56,317 nucleotides of DNA, from positions 1 through 56,317 of the forward strand of contig JAAZEM010000155.1 of NCBI GenBank assembly GCA_012512265.1, written 5' to 3'. Below, piece by piece: positions 47,021 to 56,317 of this stretch. Source of the DNA: Armatimonadota bacterium (GTDB taxonomy: Bacteria > Armatimonadota > JAAZEB01). Numbering within the stretch: the stretch's first letter is position 1; every line of letters starts with the position of its first letter. A program made the position numbers and the translations under genes. The notes under the pieces were generated by a model, which was given only the letters and a program-made list of their open reading frames with translations, did not search any database and had not been told where the DNA came from.

Positions 47021-50000
47021 ATGCGCCCTCGCACGCCCGTTTCGGTAGCCTGCCTGGCCTTGGCTCTCCTCGCAAGCTCGGCCCCAATGGCCCGCGCCGA
47101 GATCACGCTTCTCGATGGCCCCATCGTCATCTTCCCCGGGCAGAGCTTCCGCGTTGCCCTGGAGCAGCCGGCCGGATCAGGCGATCTGGATGCGGCGGTC
47201 CCGCCCACCCTGGAGCTATTCGACCGCTGGCCCAAGGATTCCATCCAGCGATTCTACTTTCGCGCGCTCGCACCTGGTGACGCCACCCTCCGCTTCCACG
47301 GGCAAGCGGGCGAGTTGACCCTTTCGCTGAAGGTGACGCCCTGGAGCGAGGTGCTCCAACCGCGCCAGTGGAACAAGATCGACTTCCCACGCATCTGGCC
47401 GATGGCCGAGCCGGGCCTGCGCGCGCTCAAGAGCCGCCGGACCCTCCACTCGGCGGCGGAGATCGCGGCGCTCAAGGCAGGCGGAAAACCGGGCCCGATC
47501 GCGCGGCGGTGGCATGCCCTCTCGGATGAGGAGATCTGGAACATCATCCCGGGCGCGTGCGTGCCGCGCACCTGTCTGATGGTGCTCAGCCCTTACGAGG
47601 ACGCGCGTGGCAAAGGCTGCCCGGTGTGCGGCCCGAAGATCTATGAAGGCCGAAACGCCTTCTACCCCTGGCGCTTCGATCCCGAGGGCCATCCCTGGAA
47701 GGTGGGCTGCCCCTCCTGCAACACCTGGTTTCCCTCGAACGACTTTGCCAGGGGCGATATGCACTCGGGCGACTTCCCAGATGATGGCTACGGCTGCGAG
47801 CCGGTGCAGCCGGTCCTCTCCCCCAACGGCAAGCCGTGGCGCTGGCCTTTCATCGCCTACTACCATCAGTGGACCGCCTACATGAACCACTTCTCCCAGG
47901 GGATTCCCCAGTGCGCCGAAGCGAGCATCATCACCGGCGACCGCACCTATGCGCGCAAAGCCGCCATCGCCCTCTTCCGCATCTCCGAGAGCCTCCTCGA
48001 CCTCGCCGTCAACATGAACCACCGCAAGGTGCCCGTGCGCAACGGCGTCTACCAGCCCCCCATCGGCGCGCCGGACGCGAAGGCGATGGCCCGGGTGGCC
48101 GGATCCTTCCTCTACATCCAGCCAAACTGGGACACCCCGCGCCTGGAATCGTACGCCCGCGCCTGGGACCTGATCTTCGATCAGCTCGAAGGCGACGAGG
48201 CGCTCCTCCAGTTCTGCCGGGCGCACCATCACCCGGAGATCCAGACGCTGGAAGACTTCCGGTGGTTCATCGAGAGCGGCATCCTCCGCGTTGCGGCCCA
48301 GGCATGCCTGGACAACGCCGTCTCTCGGAACTACCCAATGCAGGAGGCCACGGTGGCCACGCTTGCCCTGGCACTGGGCACGCCCCGGGCTCGCGAACTG
48401 GCGGATTGGGTGGTCAACGGTCCGGGCGGCATCCGCTTCGGATTGAGCAACGAGTTCTTCAAGGATGGCTCCGGGCACGAATCGGAGAGTTACAACGGCA
48501 TTCAGATCCGCGATATGGAGCGCCTCTTCCTGACGCTGGAGCGGCTCTACGCCCTGGACCCGGAGCGCTACCGCCCGCCACGCTTCCCCTCGCTCCTGAA
48601 AGACCCGAAGTACCCGCTTCTCTTCGATTTCCCCCTGGCAAACAGCTTGATCGGGCGCACCTACCCCAGTACCGGCGATACCGGTGCTCCGCGGACCGAT
48701 CCTCTCCCGCCCTCGCAAGGCTATCCGCTGTCGCAGGCGCAATTCGTGGAGGTCTACCGGCGCACGCGCGATCCCCGGTTTGCGCAGGCGCTCTATGGGC
48801 CGGCGGGTGAGATTCCCAGCGCGCTCCACGAGCCGGAGCTACGCGCCGAGGTGGAACGGATTGGCAAGGAACGCGGCTGGCAGGTGCAAACGAAGAGCAA
48901 CTTCCTGGACGGCTATGGGCACGCCATCCTTCGCTCGGGCACGGGCGACCGGCAGCGCGCCCTCTGGCTGCGCTACGGGCGCGCGCTCAAGCACCTCCAC
49001 TACGACATGCTCACCTTCGGCCTCTCTGCCCTGCAGCGCAACCTGCTCCCGGAGCTGGGCTATCCCCAGGGGTGGACCTACGCCAGCGTGTGGGAGTTCA
49101 GCTGGGGCACCCATTATGGCACCCACATCACGGGCGTGGCCACCAACGCCTTCCCGCGCGGTCGGCTGACGCTCTTCGCCGATTCGCCTCCGGCGCAGGT
49201 CGCGGTTGCCGAGGCCTCCACCGGGCCTGGGAAAGACGACGCCTGGCGCCAGCGCACCCTGGTCCTCGTCGATCTTCCGGGAGAGAACTGCTACGCGGTC
49301 ACTCTCGAGCGCGTCCGCGGCGGCCAGGAGCATCTCCACTCATTCCACGGGCCGGATGGTGAAGCCACTCTCTTCGGACTGTCGCCCAAGCCGCAGGGTG
49401 GCGGCACGGTGCTCGGCACTGATATCGCGTATGGCGATGTGTCCAAGGCGGGGCATGACCGCGAGCTGGCCATCCTCGCCTACCTGCCCAACCCCTCGCG
49501 CGACCGTCCCGCCGCGCCCTGGGGCATGGATGTGGCCCTGCGCAATCAGAAAGACGTGCGCGTGCGCATGACGATGATGCACCCCCTCGATGCCGAAGTG
49601 GCGCTCGCCGAGGGCCGGCCCCCGGGAGGCGGGAGCAACGCCTATCGAATGCCGTTCGCTATCTCGAAGCGGATGGGCGACGCCCCGCTGAGAAGCCAGT
49701 TCCTGATGGTGATCGAGCCGTACGAGGGGGCGCGCGTCGTAGAGCGCGTTGAGCCGATGGCGGTCACTCCTCTGGGGGGCGCCCCGGCGGGCGAGTTCGC
49801 CCCGCTCGGGGTGCGCATCACGACGCCCGAGTTCGTAGACACGCTCATCTTGCAGCCGGACGCGTCCGGCGCGTGCCGGACGGCGGATGGTCTGGTCTGC
49901 CGAGGCGAGGTTGGCTTCTGGCGCGAGCGCCGGAATGGGGCCGGCCAGACGCCTGCTGCTGCGGTCCTCGCCGGGGGAGGCCAGCTGGCAAAGGGAGGAG

Positions 50001-50527
50001 CGCGCCTGGAAGTGGCGCACCCACTCTATACCGGTCGGATCACGCGCTGTGACTGGGCAAAGCGCACGGTGGTCGTCAGCCCCGCGCCGCCCGCGGGAAT
50101 GCGCCTGGTGGGCCAGCACCTGCAGATCCGCAACGACGCCGGCAGCCACGTTTCCTACGTCGTCGAGGCGGCGCGCCCGGTGGAGGGCGGCTGCGCGCTC
50201 ACCCTCGAGCTCGATCCCCGCGTGGGCGAGGGCGTGGTCAAGTCATATGCCGCGGGCACCCTGGAAAGCCAGCTCGGACTGCGCCTTGCTCCCTGGGGCT
50301 ACTACGCGGGGAAGACCCTCGCCAACGAGGATGGCTCCACCTTCTACCGGCTGCGCGATGTGGAGAGAGGGAATCGGCTCGTGCTGGAGGCGCAGGTGCC
50401 AGCCGAAGGGCTGAAGCGCGACTTCTCCGACCGCGATGGCGACGGCCTGACGCGCTACGTGATCTACGACTACGGCCCCGGCGACGAGGTGATCCTCCGC
50501 TCCTTTGCTACGCTGGCGAGCCAGTGA
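47021..50527 (+). CDS. Large secreted heparinase II/III-like protein
   Basis: A 1168-aa exported protein with a signal peptide (residues 1-26, ending MARA). A beta domain (27-105) leads to a long helical part containing Cys motifs C-x2-C (GCPVCGPKIYEGR and CPSCNTWFP), which may bind zinc. The alpha-toroid has SNEFFKDGSGHESESYNGIQ. The C-terminal beta part starts with LKHLHYDMLTFGLSALQRN, like the HxD segment of heparinase II/III lyases. Polysaccharide lyase activity is likely, substrate unknown. The gene diverges from minC. Confidence 0.75.
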   Translation: MRPRTPVSVACLALALLASSAPMARAEITLLDGPIVIFPGQSFRVALEQPAGSGDLDAAVPPTLELFDRWPKDSIQRFYFRALAPGDATLRFHGQAGELTLSLKVTPWSEVLQPRQWNKIDFPRIWPMAEPGLRALKSRRTLHSAAEIAALKAGGKPGPIARRWHALSDEEIWNIIPGACVPRTCLMVLSPYEDARGKGCPVCGPKIYEGRNAFYPWRFDPEGHPWKVGCPSCNTWFPSNDFARGDMHSGDFPDDGYGCEPVQPVLSPNGKPWRWPFIAYYHQWTAYMNHFSQGIPQCAEASIITGDRTYARKAAIALFRISESLLDLAVNMNHRKVPVRNGVYQPPIGAPDAKAMARVAGSFLYIQPNWDTPRLESYARAWDLIFDQLEGDEALLQFCRAHHHPEIQTLEDFRWFIESGILRVAAQACLDNAVSRNYPMQEATVATLALALGTPRARELADWVVNGPGGIRFGLSNEFFKDGSGHESESYNGIQIRDMERLFLTLERLYALDPERYRPPRFPSLLKDPKYPLLFDFPLANSLIGRTYPSTGDTGAPRTDPLPPSQGYPLSQAQFVEVYRRTRDPRFAQALYGPAGEIPSALHEPELRAEVERIGKERGWQVQTKSNFLDGYGHAILRSGTGDRQRALWLRYGRALKHLHYDMLTFGLSALQRNLLPELGYPQGWTYASVWEFSWGTHYGTHITGVATNAFPRGRLTLFADSPPAQVAVAEASTGPGKDDAWRQRTLVLVDLPGENCYAVTLERVRGGQEHLHSFHGPDGEATLFGLSPKPQGGGTVLGTDIAYGDVSKAGHDRELAILAYLPNPSRDRPAAPWGMDVALRNQKDVRVRMTMMHPLDAEVALAEGRPPGGGSNAYRMPFAISKRMGDAPLRSQFLMVIEPYEGARVVERVEPMAVTPLGGAPAGEFAPLGVRITTPEFVDTLILQPDASGACRTADGLVCRGEVGFWRERRNGAGQTPAAAVLAGGGQLAKGGARLEVAHPLYTGRITRCDWAKRTVVVSPAPPAGMRLVGQHLQIRNDAGSHVSYVVEAARPVEGGCALTLELDPRVGEGVVKSYAAGTLESQLGLRLAPWGYYAGKTLANEDGSTFYRLRDVERGNRLVLEAQVPAEGLKRDFSDRDGDGLTRYVIYDYGPGDEVILRSFATLASQ

Positions 50528-50536
50528 GAAGACGGT

Positions 50537-50564
50537 GCGCCGGGCGCCCGCAGGCGCCCGGCGC
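50537..50564 (+). terminator. Hairpin after the heparinase-like gene
   Basis: A 12-bp perfect stem (50537-50548 with 50553-50564, loop CGCA), extended outward by three pairs including one G-U, begins 9 nt after the stop codon. No U-tract. Confidence 0.55.
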
Positions 50565-50618
50565 GCCTTCTGAGCGGCCATGCCACAACCTGAGCGGGCC
50601 TGTTTCGAGAGAGGAGCG

Positions 50619-51488
50619 ATGCGCGTGAGTGGCCCTGGCACGCCCCCGCAGCGCGTGGAGACGCGATTCGGCGTAACGGCTGACGCCCATCTCGTCGGGC
50701 GGGCCGGGCCGGAAAACCGCGCGCACGTGGAGCGCTTCACCGAGGCGATGCGCACCTGGCGCCCCGATTTCGTGATCGACCTCGGCGACATCCTTTACCA
50801 CTGCGGCGAGCCCAGGGAGGAGCACATCCAGGAGCTGCGCCGCCACTGGGCGCTCTATTGCTCGGCCGGGTGCGCTGCCTACGCCGTCCTCGGCAACCAC
50901 GACGCCGACTGGCTCCGGCAATGCTCAGAGGCAGGGCCCGGACCCTCGTGGCAGGCGTATCACGAGGCAACCGGAATGCCCGGGCGGTTCTACTCCTTCG
51001 ATGTCGGGAGGCTTCACGTCATCGTGCTGGATGGAAACACCCCGCGCCCGCCTTCGGCAGGCGCCTCTCCCGACGGTCATCAGGGCGCGTTCTGGCTGGA
51101 CGAGCTTCAGATGGAGTGGCTAGCCGGCGACCTGCGCGCGCATCGCGGCCGGCCCAAGATCCTTTTCTGCCACCAGGAGCTGCATTACACCCCGCCCGAG
51201 GGCTCCGGGGAAGGCGGCCAGGTGCCCTTCCCGCAGATCGGCTGCGCCTCTTCCCACGTGGATAACGGCTGGGAGGCGCGGCGCCTCCTCGCCGCCGATG
51301 GCGAGGTGATCGCCTGTTTTGCGGGGCACAAGCATCATCCCCGCTGGGTGGTGTATGGGGGCGTTCACTACATCACCCTGGCCGCCACCCATCGGGCGGG
51401 CAGCTATTCCCAAGTGACGCTTTCGGACTCGCTGCGCATCGAAGGCTTTGGCGAACAGCCATCGTGCGACCTTCCCCTCCCCGCGTGA
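50619..51488 (+). CDS. Calcineurin-like metallophosphoesterase
   Basis: A 289-aa (from 50619) binuclear-metal phosphoesterase. Motifs in order: TADAHL (D-x-H), DLGDIL (GD), LGNHDADW (GNHD), ILFCHQELHY (H) and CFAGHKHHPRW (GHxH). No signal peptide is seen. The start is unclear: ATG 50619 has GAGGAG only 2 nt away, GTG 50625 has the same site at 8 nt, and ATG 50580 is the longest. The substrate is unknown; it follows a polysaccharide gene but nothing shows they act together. Confidence 0.85.
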   Translation: MRVSGPGTPPQRVETRFGVTADAHLVGRAGPENRAHVERFTEAMRTWRPDFVIDLGDILYHCGEPREEHIQELRRHWALYCSAGCAAYAVLGNHDADWLRQCSEAGPGPSWQAYHEATGMPGRFYSFDVGRLHVIVLDGNTPRPPSAGASPDGHQGAFWLDELQMEWLAGDLRAHRGRPKILFCHQELHYTPPEGSGEGGQVPFPQIGCASSHVDNGWEARRLLAADGEVIACFAGHKHHPRWVVYGGVHYITLAATHRAGSYSQVTLSDSLRIEGFGEQPSCDLPLPA

Positions 51489-51535
51489 TCGCTTGCCCCC
51501 GCGAACGGGTATGACGCCTCTGCGGGAGGTGCGCG

Positions 51536-53284
51536 ATGAAGAACGCCGAGGCCGCAGAGCTGCTGCAGAATATCGCCGATATGCTGGAGATCAAGGGCGA
51601 GAGCCCCTTCCGGGTACGCGCCTACCGCGAGGCCGCCCGGGCCATCGAGACGCTCGCGGAGCCGATTGAGGCCGTGGCCGAGCGCGACGAACTCGAGGAG
51701 ATCCCCGGCGTGGGCGAGAGCATCGCGGCGAAACTCGCGGAGTATCTGGAGACGGGCACGCTCGCCTACTACGAGGATCTGCGCGAGCAGGTCCGTCCCG
51801 GGCTAGCAGAGCTGTTGGAGGTGCCCGGGATCGGGCCGAAGAAGGCAAAGCTCTTCTACGAGCAGCTCGGAATCGACTCCATCGAGAAGCTGGAGAAGGC
51901 CGCGCGCGAACACAAACTGCGCACCCTCCCGCGAATTGGTCCGAAGACGGAGGAGGGGATCCTCAACGCCATCGAGCGTCTGCGTGGGCGCAGCGGACGC
52001 ACGCCACTCGGGATCGCCCTTCCGGCCGCGCGCGAGTTCCTGGAGATTGTGCGCGGGCTCAAGGATGTCCGACAGGCCGATCTGGCCGGGAGCCTGCGCC
52101 GCGGGCGCGATACCATCGGGGATCTGGACCTCCTCGCCTCTTCCGATGACCCCGCGCGCGTCGTGGACCAGTTTGTGGCGCTTCCAGGCGCGAAGAGCAT
52201 CCTCGCCCATGGACCGACCAAGGGCACCATCGTCACCGCCGAGCACCTGCAGATCGACCTGCGTGTGGTAAAGCCCGAGGAGTATGGGGCGGCACTGCAG
52301 TACTTCACCGGCTCGAAGGCGCACAACATCCACCTCCGCGCCCTCGCCGAGGCGGCAGGCTACAAGGTGAACGAGTACGGCGTCTTCCGTACCTCAGACG
52401 ACCGGCGCGTCGCCGGCGAGACGGAGAAGGGCGTCTATCAAACCGTTGGTCTGGAGTGGATCCCCCCGGAGCTGCGCGAAGACCAGGGCGAGATCGAGGC
52501 GGCCGCGTCCGGCGACCTCCCGGATCTTGTGGAGCTCGCGGATATCCGCGGCGACCTGCACCTGCACACCGACTGGAGCGATGGTCGCGATTCCCTCGAG
52601 CAGATGGTAGAGGCGGCGCGCGCGCGCGGCTACGAGTATGTGGTAATCTCCGACCACTCCGTCTCGATGGGCTTCGTTCATGGCCTCACGCTGGAGCGGA
52701 TCCAGGAGCAGCGCGGGAGGATCGTGGAGCTCAACGAGCGCTATCCCGATATCCGCATCCTTCACGGCACGGAAGTCAACATCCGCGCCGATGGCAGCCT
52801 CGACTACGAAGATGAGGTCCTGGCGGAGTTCGACGTGGTCACGGCGTCGGTACACAGCGGCATGGGGATGGATCGCGAGCGCATGACCCGGCGCATCCTC
52901 CGGGCGGTGCGCAACCCGCACGTGGACATTCTGGGTCACCCCACCGGGAGGATCCTCGGGAAGCGAGAGCCCTATGAGGTGGATCTACAGGCGGTGATCC
53001 GCGCCGCCGCCGAAAGCGGCACCGCTCTGGAGATCAACGCGCAGCCCGACCGCCTCGATCTGAAGGACACGGACGCCCGGCTGGTGGCCGAAGCGGGCGC
53101 GATGGTCGCCATCAACTCCGACGCCCACTCCGTCGAGCAGCTCGGCCTCCTGGAGTATGGGATCGCCACCGCCCGGCGCGGCTGGATCGAGCGGAAACAC
53201 GTGCTAAACGCGCTCCCGCTGGAGCAGCTGTTGCGCCGATTGGGCCGCCCGACCACGCCGGCCAGATATGCCCTGGCCGCGTAG
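51536..53284 (+). CDS. polX: DNA polymerase/3'-5' exonuclease PolX
   Basis: A 582-aa bacterial family X polymerase with a PHP domain, used in base-excision repair. The N-terminal 8-kDa-like part has helix-hairpin-helix motifs (EEIPGVGESIAAKLAEYL and LEVPGIGPKKAKLFYE). The catalytic Asp pair is D196-L-D198 in IGDLDLL, with a third in LQIDLRVV. The PHP nuclease starts at D340-L-H342-L-H344 and includes VISDHSVSMG and INSDAHSVEQLG, so its metal ligands are kept. GGAGG lies before the ATG at 51536. Confidence 0.95.
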   Translation: MKNAEAAELLQNIADMLEIKGESPFRVRAYREAARAIETLAEPIEAVAERDELEEIPGVGESIAAKLAEYLETGTLAYYEDLREQVRPGLAELLEVPGIGPKKAKLFYEQLGIDSIEKLEKAAREHKLRTLPRIGPKTEEGILNAIERLRGRSGRTPLGIALPAAREFLEIVRGLKDVRQADLAGSLRRGRDTIGDLDLLASSDDPARVVDQFVALPGAKSILAHGPTKGTIVTAEHLQIDLRVVKPEEYGAALQYFTGSKAHNIHLRALAEAAGYKVNEYGVFRTSDDRRVAGETEKGVYQTVGLEWIPPELREDQGEIEAAASGDLPDLVELADIRGDLHLHTDWSDGRDSLEQMVEAARARGYEYVVISDHSVSMGFVHGLTLERIQEQRGRIVELNERYPDIRILHGTEVNIRADGSLDYEDEVLAEFDVVTASVHSGMGMDRERMTRRILRAVRNPHVDILGHPTGRILGKREPYEVDLQAVIRAAAESGTALEINAQPDRLDLKDTDARLVAEAGAMVAINSDAHSVEQLGLLEYGIATARRGWIERKHVLNALPLEQLLRRLGRPTTPARYALAA

Positions 53285-53299
53285 CGCCGACGCCCGGCA

Positions 53300-53406
53300 C
53301 CCTCATCGAGGGTATCGCTGGGGGATGCGATCAGCTCCGATGCTCTGCAACATGCAGAGCATCGGAGAAGCCCTCATCGAGGGTATCGCTGGGGGATGCG
53401 ATCAGC
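53300..53406. repeat. Two identical 36-nt repeats flanking a hairpin
   Basis: The same 36 nt occurs at 53300-53335 and 53371-53406 with no mismatch. Each copy contains CCCTC-ATC-GAGGG and ATCGC/GCGAT stems. The 35 nt between them hold a 14-bp perfect hairpin (53335-53348-type stem around CTCCGATGCTCTGC, loop AACAT). It lies after polX between convergent genes. The size resembles a two-repeat CRISPR, but the palindromic spacer and absence of cas genes argue against that. Confidence 0.75.
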
Positions 53407-53416
53407 GGCATGAATC

Positions 53417-53454
53417 GATGTGGCGCGCGGGCGCTACCGCCCGCGCGCCACATC
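53417..53454. terminator. Perfect 17-bp hairpin between convergent genes
   Basis: 53417-53433 pairs fully with 53438-53454 (loop CTAC), one of the strongest stems in the window. It separates polX from the convergent sugar-binding gene. No U-tract. Confidence 0.6.
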
Positions 53455-53487
53455 CGAGAGTAGATACTCTACGTGGTCACGCCGCGA

Positions 53488-56317
53488 TCAGTTGAGCGTG
53501 CCCCGGTTGTAGAGACAGACCTCCGAGATCCACATGATGTGCGGCCGCTGGGCTGGCCCGCCTCCCGGAAGCTGGCGGATGCGCACCCGGCTGGTAGTCG
53601 TGACCGGCCAAGCGTGCTGGGAGACCGTCGTCACGGGCGCGTTCCGCACCTGGACGACGCTCTTCCAGGCGTTGTTCTCCCAAATCTCCACGTCATAGTT
53701 GCGCGACGCGAAGATCTGGTTGTCGTCTAGCGCCCAGTAGATCCACACCTCGGAGAGGGGCATCGGCTGGGGCAGCTGGACCTCGAGCCAGTGCTCGGTA
53801 CCGGCGGTATCGCGAGACGCCCACGCTTTGTCCCACCAGGCAAGCCGCGAGGTATCCCAGACGCCGTCGATCGCCGGCTCGGGCCGGTAGCGCGAGTAGG
53901 AGCTATCCGCGGTCACTTTCGCGCCCTTACTTGCCAGGGCCACATCGCCCTCTGGAGGCGGCGGGATGTTGCGGAACTCGCTTGCGGCCGTAGCAATCGG
54001 CTTGCCCGCCGCGGTCTCGATCCGGAACGAGACGTCCTTGACCTCCGTGGTCTCGCGGGACAGGTTCACCCGGAACTCGCAGCTCTTCTCTTCCGGGCCA
54101 AGAACGCGCTCGCGCGGCTCGATGGCGATGCCTTCAGCCTCGGCCTTCACCCGAAGTGGCATCGGCCCGGTGAGACGCTCCACGTCGAGGATGTAGCGAA
54201 GGCTCTGCCGATCCTCCGAAAGCGCCTTCTTCACCTGAACGCTAACCACGCGCGTGAAGTGGATGTTGACCACACGGTAGACAGATATTGGCTCTTGCCC
54301 CGCGACAGGCACCGAAAGCGCTGCGCACAGGTGCATTGCCCCGGGAAGATCGCGCTGGATGGAGACGGCCTGGCCCGCGGATACCGCGCCGGCCGGCGGG
54401 GTGGCACTCACCCACCGCAGGATGTTCCGCTCCTGCCCAGCCCACGCGCTGACGAGCGTCGCGCCGCTCTTGCCCGGCTGGAACCGGGGCGTGATCGCCG
54501 CGACCTCGGTCACCGGCCGAAGGCCCTCTCCCTCAAACGTCAGTCGGGCATTCCCCGTAAAGAGGACCCACTCAGCAAGCGCACGCTCGGCATCCAGGAG
54601 CTCCGTGGTGATGCTCGTTCGCTCCAGGCTCTCCTCTTCCGCGAGCACCTTCGCCTTTTCCGCGCGAATGGCGGCGACCGCCTTGCCAAAGCCGGCGGCA
54701 TCGCCGGCTTTCAGGCCGCGCACCGAGACGCCAAGCGCCTTCAGCCGGTCGGTGTTCTCCGAGCGCCCGCGGACAATCGCCGCGTTCTCGCAATGCCGGG
54801 CGGCGCGCTCCAATAGCCAGCGCTCCGCATTCTCGCGCGACGAGATGCGCAGGATCGTCAGCTCTTCCGCACCCTGCACCAGGCGGATGCGGATCCCCTC
54901 CTGCGTGGGGGTGAACTCCACCGGCGCGAGCTGCACGGCATCCATCACCACCACGGGGCCGCGCGCGCCGGCCCGCGCCTCGTTCAGAAGCGTCAGCTCC
55001 ACCTGCCGGCCCTCAACCGGAGCGCGGAGGGTGAGATAGACCACCTCGCCCCGCCCGAAGCGCTCGGCGTAGCTGCCGGTCACCAGCGGCTCCGGCTCCC
55101 AGCCTGCCTCGGACATCTCCTTCAGCGCCGGGTAATAGGTGTGGCACACATCGCCATAGTCGCGGTAGCCCTCGCGGACCATGCGGCCGGTGGAGGGGAA
55201 GTGACCGAACTGCGCGCTGGCCAGAACGAACTCCTCGGCCGTCGGCCGATCATCCAGCTTGTGGAGGTTGATGAAGTTCATCGTGAGGACCGGCTTCTGG
55301 TAGCCCCCATAGCGATGGTAGGCCATCAACGCCCGATCCCGGAAGTGGCTGCTTTCAATGCCGATGATATCCAGGCCCGTATAGCTCGGCCAGGCCTCGG
55401 TGGTCGGCCCCATATTGCCCAGAATCGTCTTCCCCATGGGATGGTAGCGCTTCTGGATAAAGCGCAGCCACTCATAGCCGGCGAACTTGCCATGCGCGCC
55501 CACGACAAAGGTGGCCGGATCATAGGTGAGCGCATGGTTTGCAAACTGGAAGTGATCGGGACGGTGGTTGATGTTCCAGCACGACCACGCCCCTGCCCCA
55601 TCGATGTAAGCCCCATCAATCTTCGGGTTCGCAGCAAAGAGCGAGTCGAACAGCTTCACGCCGCGCTGCGCCGGCGTCAGCCGGTTCCCCGGATGGCGGA
55701 GATCGGGGTCCACATTGCAGATGAAGCGAAGCAGGGCGAGGGGAGTCGTCGGGCGCACGTCAGACCCCCAATGGTCCGTGATCAGCACGCGGTAGCGGCC
55801 CTGAGGGTCGGTCTGGGCATTGTCGCGCACGAACTGGATATCATCACGCTTGCCCATCTCCTCCCAGCCCGCATTGGGGAGCAGATTCTCTTCCGGCCGG
55901 CTTTGGCGGTGGATCTTGAAGTCGTCGAACCACGCGGTGCCGGTCGTGTTGCGGAGCATGGCATAAACACGCAGCTCCAGGAGAGGCGCGTGGGGCGTGA
56001 TCACGACCTCGGAACGCTCCCAATCGTGCGTACCGGGGCGGAAGAGAGCGCACCGCCCGAACATCCAGCTCCCATCCGCGCAGCGGGCATCGACATAGAT
56101 CGAATAATCGTTGGGGTTCGCGGGCGCCTTGATATTCTCCGCGCGGCTCCAGCCAGAGACTACCACCGGCTCGTTCACCGGCTGATCCAGAAGGACAAAC
56201 TGGCGCGCGAAGCCATTCCCGCCCTTCGCCTCGGTGATCGACCCCCGGAAACAGTAGCGGCCAGAGCGCTTCACCTGCTCATCAAGAGCGCCACCGATGA
56301 TATCCCAGGCCGCTGGC
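53488..56317 (-). CDS. Large glycoside-hydrolase-like protein with discoidin domain, 5' end outside window
   Basis: The frame is open to the right edge (at least 942 aa), so the start and any signal peptide are missing. Visible in order: a sugar-binding-like beta domain (RSGRYCFRGSI to GTAWFDDFKI); a barrel-like central part with IDGAGAWSCWNINHR and LDIIGIESSHF; linker domains; and a C-terminal F5/8 type C (discoidin) domain, SSYSRYRPEPAIDGVWDT to WISEVCLYN. Such proteins usually bind and cut extracellular polysaccharides. I do not recognise the catalytic family. Confidence 0.72.
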   Translation of the reverse strand, partial: PAAWDIIGGALDEQVKRSGRYCFRGSITEAKGGNGFARQFVLLDQPVNEPVVVSGWSRAENIKAPANPNDYSIYVDARCADGSWMFGRCALFRPGTHDWERSEVVITPHAPLLELRVYAMLRNTTGTAWFDDFKIHRQSRPEENLLPNAGWEEMGKRDDIQFVRDNAQTDPQGRYRVLITDHWGSDVRPTTPLALLRFICNVDPDLRHPGNRLTPAQRGVKLFDSLFAANPKIDGAYIDGAGAWSCWNINHRPDHFQFANHALTYDPATFVVGAHGKFAGYEWLRFIQKRYHPMGKTILGNMGPTTEAWPSYTGLDIIGIESSHFRDRALMAYHRYGGYQKPVLTMNFINLHKLDDRPTAEEFVLASAQFGHFPSTGRMVREGYRDYGDVCHTYYPALKEMSEAGWEPEPLVTGSYAERFGRGEVVYLTLRAPVEGRQVELTLLNEARAGARGPVVVMDAVQLAPVEFTPTQEGIRIRLVQGAEELTILRISSRENAERWLLERAARHCENAAIVRGRSENTDRLKALGVSVRGLKAGDAAGFGKAVAAIRAEKAKVLAEEESLERTSITTELLDAERALAEWVLFTGNARLTFEGEGLRPVTEVAAITPRFQPGKSGATLVSAWAGQERNILRWVSATPPAGAVSAGQAVSIQRDLPGAMHLCAALSVPVAGQEPISVYRVVNIHFTRVVSVQVKKALSEDRQSLRYILDVERLTGPMPLRVKAEAEGIAIEPRERVLGPEEKSCEFRVNLSRETTEVKDVSFRIETAAGKPIATAASEFRNIPPPPEGDVALASKGAKVTADSSYSRYRPEPAIDGVWDTSRLAWWDKAWASRDTAGTEHWLEVQLPQPMPLSEVWIYWALDDNQIFASRNYDVEIWENNAWKSVVQVRNAPVTTVSQHAWPVTTTSRVRIRQLPGGGPAQRPHIMWISEVCLYNRGTLN

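Noticed and set aside
53300-53406. CRISPR array with two repeats and one spacer
   Set aside because: Only two repeats, the spacer is a perfect palindrome, and no cas gene is present. Treated as a structured repeat.

Overview
The window is high-GC bacterial chromosome and most likely comes from an Armatimonadota genome. The best clues are two prepilin-like proteins with near-identical N-termini and a C-terminal H-X9-DG motif (typical of Armatimonadota and Planctomycetes), several very large secreted carbohydrate-active proteins, rod-shape and division genes, and isoleucine synthesis by a citramalate route. This assignment is inference from protein character; no rRNA or tRNA gene was found to confirm it. 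About 47 genes are supported. Several use TTG or GTG starts with good ribosome binding sites. Two genes run off the ends of the window.

Layout. 1-1.7 kb: end of an SDR epimerase and a FemAB-type transferase. 2.0-4.4 kb: mreBCD behind a consensus sigma-70 promoter. 4.4-12.1 kb: branched-chain amino acid block ilvB, ilvN, a small membrane protein, ilvC, leuA, then cimA behind its own promoter and a long structured leader. 12.2-15.8 kb: polyprenyl synthetase, miaA, an M50 protease with CBS domains and a small Pro-rich protein. 15.8-22.1 kb: prepilin, a TPR gene broken by one base in a homopolymer, an M14 peptidase, alr and a second prepilin. 22.1-26.8 kb: two secreted carbohydrate-active proteins. 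27.4-34.9 kb: hemolysin III, a DUF1540 pair, two Gfo/Idh/MocA oxidoreductases, an SLBB export protein and an ATP-dependent DNA ligase. 35.0-38.9 kb: a KaiC-family cassette joined to a partner-switching (RsbV/RsbW-like) module. 39.2-41.4 kb: a cobalamin riboswitch and btuFC. 41.5-44.5 kb: a gene-free structured region, an orphan cyanophycin-synthetase N-terminal domain, and KGG, YtxH and DUF948 proteins that look stress-related. 44.7-46.9 kb: minCDE. 47.0-56.3 kb: a heparinase II/III-like protein, a metallophosphoesterase, PolX and the C-terminal part of a large sugar-binding protein.

How the parts fit. The ilv/leu/cim block can supply the acetolactate, isopropylmalate and citramalate steps of leucine, valine and isoleucine synthesis. 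MreBCD, MinCDE, Alr, FemAB and the isoprenoid enzyme serve envelope growth and division. The secreted proteins point to polysaccharide use. The most notable locus is 35.0-38.9 kb: a two-domain KaiC, a second single-domain KaiC-like ATPase, a STAS antagonist, an anti-sigma kinase and an RsbU_N-V4R sensor lie in one direction behind one sigma-70 promoter, with no KaiA or KaiB. Two sigma-B-like promoters (GTTTnn-N14-GGGTAT) lie before stress-type genes elsewhere in the window and may be outputs of such a switch; this link is a hypothesis.
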